Shown here: piece after piece, positions 1-5,353 of the stretch
How the letters are laid out: each line of letters starts with the position of its first letter
How positions within the stretch are numbered: the first letter of the stretch is position 1
Assembly (NCBI GenBank): GCA_002451015.1
Contig: DKBB01000311.1
Span: forward strand, 8,475-15,857
From: Acidobacteria bacterium UBA6911
GTDB taxonomy: Bacteria > Acidobacteriota > UBA6911
Length of the DNA: 7,383 nt
Direction of reading: 5' to 3'
Made by a program: the position numbers and the translations under genes
Notes under the pieces: generated by a model
The model's input: only the letters and a program-made list of their open reading frames with translations
What the model was told of the DNA's origin: nothing
Database searches by the model: none

Positions 1-19
1 GCGGCCTGTCACGCCTTTT

Positions 20-47
20 ATGACATACTTGTGGGATCCGTTATAAC
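20..47 (+). promoter_or_regulatory. Putative sigma-70-type promoter for the HAD phosphatase gene
   Basis: A -35-like ATGACA at 20-25 (five of six consensus bases) is separated by 16 bp from a -10-like TATAAC at 42-47 (five of six). Transcription would start near 54, leaving a leader of about 60 nt before the ATG at 116. The match was found by eye and the upstream gene is not visible, so the phosphatase could also belong to a longer transcript. Confidence 0.45.
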
Positions 48-115
48 CTAAATGCACGGCCCGGCAACGTTCTTTTCGAAATGCAATACGGACTCCGCAG
101 AAGGGATTTTAAATA

Positions 116-805
116 ATGCACTCAATTACTCACATTATCTTTGACATGGATGGGCTTCTCCTAGACACAGAACCTTTCTACACCGAAGCGCATAAGATAC
201 TCGCAGCCCGTTACGGCAAAATATTCGACTGGTCCGTGAAATCGAAGATGATCGGACTTCCCTCCCAGTCTTCGGCTCGTATCATGATCGATGCCCTGCA
301 GTTACCTCTCTCGGTTGAGGAATACCTGGAAATGAGGGCTCCTTTGCTGGAAGAACTCTTCCCGCAATCGGAGCCGATGCCCGGCGCCGTCCAATTGACT
401 CGGCGTTTCCACCGACTGGCTATTCCCCTGGCAGTGGCGACAAGCTCAACGCGGCATCATTTCAATCTCAAAAGCAGCCGCCATAAGGAATGGTTCGAGA
501 TTTTTAATTTTGTCATCACAGGAGACGATCCCGCCATTAAAAAAGGGAAACCGAATCCGGATATTTTTCTTCTGGCCGCCCGGATGTTCCAGGCGTCCCC
601 GGAATATTGTCTTGTTTTCGAAGACTCTCCCGCCGGCATAGAGGCTGCCCGTGCAGCCGGAATGAATACAGTCGCCGTTCCGGACCCGCATATGTCCGAC
701 AAGGACTTCGGCAGTGCGCATCAGATTATCCGGAGCTTGAAGGATTTTGATTTTTCCTATTGGGAGTTCCGGTCCGATCGGGATCAGTCCTCTGAGTCGA
801 AATAG
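116..805 (+). CDS. HAD-superfamily hydrolase, pseudouridine-5'-phosphatase (PUDP/HDHD1)-like
   Basis: A 229-residue cytosolic phosphatase of HAD subfamily IA. Motif I is FDMDG with the nucleophile D10 and acid/base D12. A helical cap fills about residues 18-85. Motif II is the ATSS stretch near S110, motif III is K145 in GKPNPD, and motif IV is E169-D170 in VFEDSPAG. The set is complete, so the enzyme should be active on a small phosphorylated metabolite with Mg2+. Stretches such as LLLDTE, WSVKS, DALQLP, ATSS, SRHKEWF, GDDP and VFEDSPAGIEAA recall animal PUDP (HDHD1), which dephosphorylates pseudouridine 5'-phosphate, more than generic beta-phosphoglucomutase. The substrate assignment is inference from this resemblance; a sugar phosphate is the main alternative. 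An AGAAGGGA ribosome site at 99-106 supports the ATG at 116. The gene stands alone: the next + strand gene starts over 300 bases later behind its own promoter. The polar tail after about residue 212 lies outside the conserved fold. Confidence 0.92.
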   Translation: MHSITHIIFDMDGLLLDTEPFYTEAHKILAARYGKIFDWSVKSKMIGLPSQSSARIMIDALQLPLSVEEYLEMRAPLLEELFPQSEPMPGAVQLTRRFHRLAIPLAVATSSTRHHFNLKSSRHKEWFEIFNFVITGDDPAIKKGKPNPDIFLLAARMFQASPEYCLVFEDSPAGIEAARAAGMNTVAVPDPHMSDKDFGSAHQIIRSLKDFDFSYWEFRSDRDQSSESK

Positions 806-1101
806 ACCGTCCAGTGCCAGACTCTGAAAAGCAGCAGCACAAGCATCCAGAACCTATCCGGAGTATCGGGACTGGAATACAGTTCGACCTGATGCAAATG
901 AAATCCGTGAATACATTAATCAATTTTCCAGGCCACCCGCTGCGTGTTATCGAAAAGTGCAAGCAGCCGGCAATGGTTTTGTATCAGCCGGTTCAGCCCT
1001 TAAAAAAAGACAAACGAATTCCATCACACTGGCAGCCATCCACCCGGCAACATTCTCCATAAAAAGGCCGACTGTAAATTTCCCGCCTCCACGGATGTTT
1101 C
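806..1101 (+). other. Intergenic stretch without a convincing gene
   Basis: These 296 bases separate the phosphatase from the TrmB promoter. An open frame runs from a GTG at 814 to 1062 (82 codons), but it has no ribosome site, a composition rich in Q, P, K and H, and no motif I recognise, so I do not call it. I see only a weak 5-bp inverted pair (GAGTC near 794, GACTC near 823) just after the phosphatase stop, and no strong terminator with a T run. Nothing here resembles a tRNA or a riboswitch I know. Confidence 0.5.
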
Positions 1102-1130
1102 TTGACAGATAACGTCCTCATTCGTAGACT
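1102..1130 (+). promoter_or_regulatory. Predicted sigma-70-type promoter of the TrmB-ilvE operon
   Basis: A perfect -35 box TTGACA (1102-1107) is followed after exactly 17 bp by TAGACT (1125-1130), which matches four of six -10 consensus bases. Transcription would begin near 1136-1138, only about 3-5 bases before the ATG at 1141. The last two bases of the -10 box fall inside the palindrome at 1129-1154, so a protein bound there would block RNA polymerase. The TTG of the -35 box is also the first possible in-frame start codon of the regulator; I read it as promoter, not as translation start. Confidence 0.65.
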
Positions 1131-1154
1131 ATTAACCACTATGGTAGTTAATAG
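1129..1154. promoter_or_regulatory. 26-bp near-palindrome, putative operator over the transcription and translation start
   Basis: The outer arms CTATTAAC (1129-1136) and GTTAATAG (1147-1154) are perfect inverted repeats. Inside them the symmetry continues with AC against GT and mismatches only at two pairs, centred between 1141 and 1142. The dyad touches the -10 box, covers the predicted transcription start and includes the regulator's ATG. This is the expected place for autorepression by the TrmB protein encoded directly downstream, but the binding partner is inferred from position only. Half-sites of this sequence were not found before the symporter operon. Confidence 0.6.
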
Positions 1155-1956
1155 AGTAAGGGAAACGCTGAAAGACCTCGGATTCTCCGAATACGAAGCG
1201 CGCGCCTACATCAGCGCCCTGAAACTGCAGTCCGCTACAGCCTACGAACTGGCGCAGGATTCCGGCATTCCCACATCCAAAATATATGAAACGGTCGGCC
1301 GCCTTCGGGAGAAAAAACTCCTGTTTGAAGTGGCCGAAGATAAGAAGAAAAAATTCGCCCCCCTGAGCGGCGAAGAGTTTCTGGATCAGACCCGGCGTCT
1401 TTCGGACCAGCTTCTCAATGATTTGACCCGGGACCTGAAATCCCTTCCCCAGGCAAAAGAGGTCTCCTTTATCTGGAACATCCACGACTACGAGTTTCTC
1501 ATGGAAAAAAGCCTGAAGGCTATTGAAGAAGCGGAATCCACGATTCTGCTATCCATTTGGCCTGAAGAGCTTGAAAAGGTTCATGGTGCATTGGAATCCG
1601 CCACATTGCACGGAGTGAGAACGGCGATTATTCATTTCGGCGAACCGGAAATGAGGGTCGGCCAGTTTTTCATACACCCCATCAAGGACACTCTGTATTC
1701 CGAGCGGGGCGGACGGGGCTTCACGCTTGTAGCAGATTCGCGTGTCGCCGTTATGGGTACAATTTTCGAAAAACGCAAGGTGGAAGGCGCCTGGAGTGAA
1801 AACCGGGGATTTGTTCTACTTGCCGAGGATTACCTCAAACACGATATCTACATTATGAAAATTGTTCACAGATTCGACCGGGAACTTATAGCCAAATTCG
1901 GAAAGCAATATGCAAAACTCCGTGACATCTTCACGGACCGGGAAAAGAAACAATGA
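1141..1956 (+). CDS. TrmB-family transcriptional regulator
   Basis: A 271-residue DNA-binding regulator. Residues about 5-75 form a TrmB winged helix: the opening ETLKDLGFSEYEARAYISAL, helix AYELAQDSGIPTSKIYETVGRL, then a basic wing EDKKKKFAP. A charged linker helix (about 78-104) leads to a C-terminal domain (about 108-265) with the family's phospholipase-D-like effector fold, ending in ENRGFVLLAEDYLKHDIYIMKI. Full archaeal TrmB sugar sensors are longer (about 340 residues), so this belongs to the shorter type seen in bacteria. TrmB proteins commonly respond to sugars; the effector here is unknown. I chose ATG 1141 because the TTG at 1102 lies in the -35 box and conserved sequence begins just after 1141. 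No Shine-Dalgarno precedes this ATG, so translation may be leaderless. A CTG at 1168 behind AAGGGA is a less likely alternative. The stop overlaps the ilvE start by four bases, and the operator at 1129-1154 suggests autoregulation. Confidence 0.93.
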   Translation: MVVNRVRETLKDLGFSEYEARAYISALKLQSATAYELAQDSGIPTSKIYETVGRLREKKLLFEVAEDKKKKFAPLSGEEFLDQTRRLSDQLLNDLTRDLKSLPQAKEVSFIWNIHDYEFLMEKSLKAIEEAESTILLSIWPEELEKVHGALESATLHGVRTAIIHFGEPEMRVGQFFIHPIKDTLYSERGGRGFTLVADSRVAVMGTIFEKRKVEGAWSENRGFVLLAEDYLKHDIYIMKIVHRFDRELIAKFGKQYAKLRDIFTDREKKQ

Positions 1957-2804
1957 TCTATATCGATGGACAAATATACGAGAACAAGGAAGAGGCACGT
2001 ATCTCCGTGTACGATCACGGGCTCCTTTACGGCGACGGTGTTTTCGAAGGCATCCGTGTTTACCACGGCCGGGCTTTTCGGTTGCAGTCCCACCTGCACC
2101 GTCTTTTCTCGAGCGCCCGTACCATCCGCCTGGAAATGCCCGAAAGCGCGGATTCGCTCGTCAGGATCATCACCGAGATGATTGCAAAAAGCGGCAAGAG
2201 GGATGCTTATATCCGCCTGGTTATAACACGTGGGACAGGAGATCTGGGACTGAATCCCCTGAAGTGTTCCAGGCCTACGATCATAATCATTCTCGACGAT
2301 ATCAGCCTATACCCGAAAGAGTACTACGAGCGCGGCATCCGGGTCTGCACCTCCTTCTGGAGGCGTCCACCGGCGGACTGCATCAATCCGCGGGTCAAAT
2401 CCCTAAACTATCTCAACAACATCCTGGCCACGATTGAGGCAAACGACAACGGCTGCCAGGAAGCCCTTATGCTGAACACGGAAGGCCTTGTGGCGGAATG
2501 TTCGGCCGACAACATTTTTTATGTTTCCCGGGGTGCCCTTTTTACACCCGAGCTGGCGGAGGGTGCGCTGAAGGGCATCACCCGGGATGTAGTCCTGGAA
2601 CTCGCGGAAAGCCTTGGACTGGAAGCGAAGGAATGCCGTGTGAGCCTTTTTGATCTGTACGACTCCGATGAGGTTTTCCTTACGGGAAGTGGAGCAGAAC
2701 TCGTACCGGTCATATCCGTGGACGGCCGCATGATCGGCGATGGCGTTCCCGGCCCTGTAACCGCCCGGATCCGAGAAGCGTTTCAACGGGAAATTGCAAA
2801 ATAA
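1953..2804 (+). CDS. ilvE: Branched-chain amino acid aminotransferase (PLP fold class IV)
   Basis: A 283-residue class IV PLP aminotransferase. The N-terminal DHGLLYGDGVFEGIRVY (about 21-37) is the family's start motif. K149 in RVKSLNYLNNILA is the Schiff-base lysine. EGLVAECSADNIFYV (about 178-191) carries the cofactor-binding glutamate region, and LTGSGAELVPVISVDGRMIGDGVPGPVT (243-270) is the typical BCAT ending. The product most likely interconverts Leu, Ile and Val with their 2-oxo acids using glutamate/2-oxoglutarate in the cytosol. A D-amino acid aminotransferase or 4-amino-4-deoxychorismate lyase is less likely given NYLNNILA and the PGPVT end. The start ATG shares ATGA with the stop of the TrmB gene, and GGGAAAAG upstream is a usable ribosome site, so the two genes are probably translationally coupled. 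No leader peptide with Ile/Leu/Val codons or T-box-like element is visible upstream; control probably runs through the TrmB promoter. Confidence 0.93.
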   Translation: MIYIDGQIYENKEEARISVYDHGLLYGDGVFEGIRVYHGRAFRLQSHLHRLFSSARTIRLEMPESADSLVRIITEMIAKSGKRDAYIRLVITRGTGDLGLNPLKCSRPTIIIILDDISLYPKEYYERGIRVCTSFWRRPPADCINPRVKSLNYLNNILATIEANDNGCQEALMLNTEGLVAECSADNIFYVSRGALFTPELAEGALKGITRDVVLELAESLGLEAKECRVSLFDLYDSDEVFLTGSGAELVPVISVDGRMIGDGVPGPVTARIREAFQREIAK

Positions 2805-2820
2805 AAGCGGGGGCATATAA

Positions 2821-2850
2821 CGTATTTCATAATACGAATTAAGTATTATG
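2821..2850. terminator. Overlapping AT-rich hairpins between convergent operons, possible bidirectional terminator
   Basis: Two mutually exclusive stem-loops lie in the 41-base junction. CGTATT/AATACG (2821-2836) has a 6-bp stem and a TCAT loop. CATAATAC/GTATTATG (2828-2850) has an 8-bp stem and a 7-base loop. On the + strand the second is followed by a pyrimidine-rich TTCTCTTTCTG run. It also covers the stop codon of the - strand phosphorylase gene (2846-2848). The stems are AT-rich and the U tract is interrupted, so intrinsic termination would be weak; Rho-dependent ending is equally possible. Confidence 0.4.
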
Positions 2851-4042
2851 TTCTCTTTCTGTTTCTTTTGAGCAACTCAAGATTCTTTTCAATCATTGCA
2901 ATTCGCTGCTCGACACAGGCAGCCGTGCGAAGCGGATCAGGGGGTGTGTTCAGACAATAATCTACCAGGCGCTCCACTGTGGTGGTGGCCACATGGCACC
3001 GCGTATCGCTCGATCCGTAATATATAAATATCTCCCCGCCCCGTTCGATCCAACCGCACGAAAATACCACATCCATTACATCGCCGACATACTCATCACC
3101 CGCCGGAGCTAAAAGATGCCCCCCTGGTTCATGTATCGTCCGCCACGGCTCATCCAGCGCAGTCATAAAAGCGTAAAGAACATAGCGAAGGCCTGAAGCC
3201 GTCCCGCGCACCCCGTGGGCCAGTTGAAGCCAGCCCTCAGGCGTCCTGATGGGCGCAGGTCCCAGGCCGTTCTTTACCTCCGTAATTGTATGGTACCTGC
3301 GGTCGTTGACAATAATCTCTTCCTTGATTTCGGCATTTTCGATACTGGAGGACAGCCCCCAGCCGATGCCGCCACCGGAACCCGTCCGGATAAATCCATC
3401 CTGCGGCCTGGTATAAAAAGCATATTTGCCTTTTACAAACTCCGGATGCAGGACAACGTTTCGCTGTTGCGGCGAACGGGTCTTCAAATCCGCCAGCCGC
3501 TCCCACTTCTCGAGATCCCGGGACCTTGCAACGCCGCACTGCGCGACCGCGGAGGAAAGGTCTTCCGGCGCCGCAGCGGGATCTTTCCTTTCGGTGCAAA
3601 ACAAACCGTAGATATTGCCGTCTTCGTGGCGTACGAGCCTCATGTCATACACATTTACGTCAGGATCGGCGGTCTCAGGCATCACTACAGGGTATTCCCG
3701 GAAACGAAAACCGTCGACACCCGTTTCGCTTTCGGCCACGGCAAAGAAACTTTTGCGATCGTTCCCTTCAACACGGACCACAAGGCAGAATTTTCCTTCC
3801 AGCTCTATGGCGCCGGGATTGAACGCGGAATTTACTCCGAGGCGTTCCAGGAGCAACGGATTTGTTCTCTGGTCCAGGTCATAGCGCCAGAATAGCGGCG
3901 TATGATCGGCAGTAAGCACCGGATGTTTCCAGCGTTGGATAATTCCATTGGTGTACGGCACCGGTTCGTTGGACTCCGATACCAGGTGCTCGTACGCATC
4001 ACACAACTGCTTTAACCGCACATGAAATTCACTCTGTAACAT
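2846..4042 (-). CDS. mgp: GH130 4-O-beta-D-mannosyl-D-glucose phosphorylase
   Basis: A 398-residue cytosolic phosphorylase of glycoside hydrolase family 130, subfamily 1. It cleaves 4-O-beta-mannosyl-glucose with phosphate to alpha-mannose-1-phosphate and glucose (EC 2.4.1.281). The length fits the B. fragilis enzyme (about 390). Seen in order: [13 protein letters not shown] (69-81); [11 protein letters not shown] (126-136) with D133 as the likely proton-donating aspartate; [21 protein letters not shown] in the middle; [15 protein letters not shown]; and a C-terminal [29 protein letters not shown], all strong family signatures. A helical N-terminal extension (about 1-28) is also typical of subfamily 1. 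Beta-1,4-mannooligosaccharide phosphorylase (subfamily 2) is the nearest alternative. The adjacent epimerase, which makes exactly this substrate from mannobiose, supports the call. It is last in the operon, 114 bases after the epimerase. Its ribosome site (GAGCAG) is weak, so it may depend on upstream translation or a separate promoter. Confidence 0.94.
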   Translation of the reverse strand: MLQSEFHVRLKQLCDAYEHLVSESNEPVPYTNGIIQRWKHPVLTADHTPLFWRYDLDQRTNPLLLERLGVNSAFNPGAIELEGKFCLVVRVEGNDRKSFFAVAESETGVDGFRFREYPVVMPETADPDVNVYDMRLVRHEDGNIYGLFCTERKDPAAAPEDLSSAVAQCGVARSRDLEKWERLADLKTRSPQQRNVVLHPEFVKGKYAFYTRPQDGFIRTGSGGGIGWGLSSSIENAEIKEEIIVNDRRYHTITEVKNGLGPAPIRTPEGWLQLAHGVRGTASGLRYVLYAFMTALDEPWRTIHEPGGHLLAPAGDEYVGDVMDVVFSCGWIERGGEIFIYYGSSDTRCHVATTTVERLVDYCLNTPPDPLRTAACVEQRIAMIEKNLELLKRNRKRT

Positions 4043-4156
4043 GGCTGCTCTTAATTAGAATTATTGTATATTTTCAATCAGGCGACATCATAAAGCACCT
4101 TTTCGTACAATACAGTGCCGGGCAGTCCCCAATATTCATTATTCAATTTTCAATAT
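4043..4156 (-). other. 114-bp AT-rich gap inside the sugar operon
   Basis: This is the only sizeable gap in an otherwise tight operon. It contains a 7-bp inverted pair, TATTGTA (4062-4068) and TACAATA (4106-4112), with 37 bases between the arms, and TATACAAT on the - strand near the phosphorylase start, which could act as a -10 element. No good -35 partner was found, so a separate promoter for the phosphorylase is possible but unproven. The end next to the epimerase holds a heptameric tandem repeat (listed separately). No reading frame of note is present. Confidence 0.45.
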
Positions 4157-4160
4157 TTAA
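4133..4160. repeat. Degenerate 7-bp tandem repeat (four copies) across the epimerase stop codon
   Basis: On the + strand four head-to-tail heptamers can be read: TATTCAT (4133-4139), TATTCAA (4140-4146), TTTTCAA (4147-4153) and TATTTAA (4154-4160). On the - strand the unit is about TTGAATA. The last unit contains the stop codon of the epimerase gene (4157-4159). Such repeats can arise by slippage and can vary between strains. A function is not evident; it raises local AT content just after translation ends. Confidence 0.6.
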
Positions 4161-5344
4161 TCCCTCAGATAATAAAGCATCCTGAGGCACATGCGCACGC
4201 CGTGGTAAGGATCTTTCCACTCTGAGATCTTCGGCTCCTTCGCATCAGCGGAGCCGTCTGCAAATACTCTCCAGAACCACTCGCCCTGTTCCCGGTCCAC
4301 CATACGTTGTTGTATAAATTCCCACAGGTGCACAACAATTTCAGCATATTTCTCGTCCCCGGTGATTATATAGGCGCGCCAGAATCCAAGAATAGCTTCC
4401 GCCTGTGGCCACCACTCGCGACGGGAGTCAACAACAATCCCATCGCGCCCTTCATAGGCAAGTCCCCCCTCGTTATCCAGGGCTTCGATACAAACAGCGG
4501 ATGCAATTTCGACCGCCCACCGGGATACCTGTTGCTTCAAATAAGCATTATTCAAAGCTTCGGCTGCTTCGCAAAGCATCCACGCGCCCTCGATGTCATG
4601 CCCGTAGGTGTAGGAATCCGATCGAACCGCCCAGTCCCCATCAAAGAACAGATGGAAATGCTTTGAAGGCGCAAGTATCCTGGCTCCAAATACATCGATC
4701 AATTCCTGAAGCCGAAGGGAGACCGCAGTATCCGGCCAGATCCGATAAAGGTTTGTGTAGGCCTCCAGAATGTGAAGATGGTTGTTCATGGACTTGGCTG
4801 TATCCATGTCCTTGTCGCTGAGGCGCATATCCACGGCAGGAAACCAGTTCCGGGAGAGTGTCTCGATGTAACCGCCGCACGTTCCGTCATAGGCATATGT
4901 CTCAATCAGACCAAAAAGCTCCATCGCCCCGGCCAGTGCATTGTCCAACCCGGTCGCCCGATAATACTCGCTCAATGCATAGATACTGAAGGCCTGTCCG
5001 TAGATTTTCTTGGAACTTTCCAGCGGTTTGCCGTCCGGCGTCACCCGCCAAATGTAGCCTCCTTTTTCACGGTCGAGAAAAAAGGTTTGCAGATAGTCGA
5101 AGGCACGGTGCGCAAGGGCGAGGTCTCTGTCGTCATCCAGTTCACGGTAGAGGGAGGAAAACGTCCACAGCAGCCGGGCATTCAGGATAAGTCCTTTGGG
5201 CGCTCTTTCGTTCAGAGTGCCGTCCGCTGCCATTTCCGCCACAAAACCGCCGCGGGTATGATCCAGGCTCCGCTCGCGCCAGAACGGCAGCAGGTTGCCG
5301 CGCAATTCATTTTCGATGGAAGATTTCAGTTGTGCCCTGTCCAT
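4157..5344 (-). CDS. Cellobiose 2-epimerase (AGE superfamily), acting on mannobiose in this context
   Basis: A 395-residue cytosolic (alpha/alpha)6-barrel enzyme of the N-acylglucosamine 2-epimerase superfamily. It epimerises C2 of the reducing-end sugar of beta-1,4-disaccharides. Signatures of the cellobiose 2-epimerase branch are present: KGLILNARLLWTFS with R57, KSMNNHLHILEAYTNLYR with H189, YGHDIEGAWML with the catalytic H249, EWWPQAEA with W311-W312, and DPYHGVRMCLRML with H381, the second catalytic histidine. Every expected active-site residue is there. N-acylglucosamine 2-epimerase proper lacks this exact set, and mannose isomerase is less likely given the neighbours. With mannobiose as substrate the product is 4-O-beta-mannosyl-glucose, used by the phosphorylase encoded next. 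The start is well supported: a TAAGG ribosome site (5352-5356 on the + strand) overlaps the stop codon of the symporter gene nine bases away, so the two genes are cotranscribed and probably coupled. Confidence 0.93.
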   Translation of the reverse strand: MDRAQLKSSIENELRGNLLPFWRERSLDHTRGGFVAEMAADGTLNERAPKGLILNARLLWTFSSLYRELDDDRDLALAHRAFDYLQTFFLDREKGGYIWRVTPDGKPLESSKKIYGQAFSIYALSEYYRATGLDNALAGAMELFGLIETYAYDGTCGGYIETLSRNWFPAVDMRLSDKDMDTAKSMNNHLHILEAYTNLYRIWPDTAVSLRLQELIDVFGARILAPSKHFHLFFDGDWAVRSDSYTYGHDIEGAWMLCEAAEALNNAYLKQQVSRWAVEIASAVCIEALDNEGGLAYEGRDGIVVDSRREWWPQAEAILGFWRAYIITGDEKYAEIVVHLWEFIQQRMVDREQGEWFWRVFADGSADAKEPKISEWKDPYHGVRMCLRMLYYLRD

Positions 5345-5353
5345 AATGCAACC

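Noticed and set aside
814..1062. An 82-codon open frame with a GTG start between the phosphatase and TrmB genes
   Set aside because: No ribosome site, biased Q/P/K/H-rich composition, no recognisable motif, and an equally long antisense frame overlaps it. It is most likely non-coding spacer.
1102..1140. TTG at 1102 as the translation start of the TrmB protein
   Set aside because: The TTG is the first half of a perfect -35 box with a correctly spaced -10, and the 13 extra residues precede the conserved family start. ATG 1141 is preferred.
1910..2437. A 175-codon + strand frame overlapping the TrmB end and the ilvE start
   Set aside because: It is out of frame with both genes, arginine/proline-rich, and has no family motif.
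3215..3895. A long + strand open frame (226 codons) opposite the GH130 gene
   Set aside because: The - strand frame carries unmistakable GH130 motifs; the + strand translation has no family features and is a codon-bias shadow.
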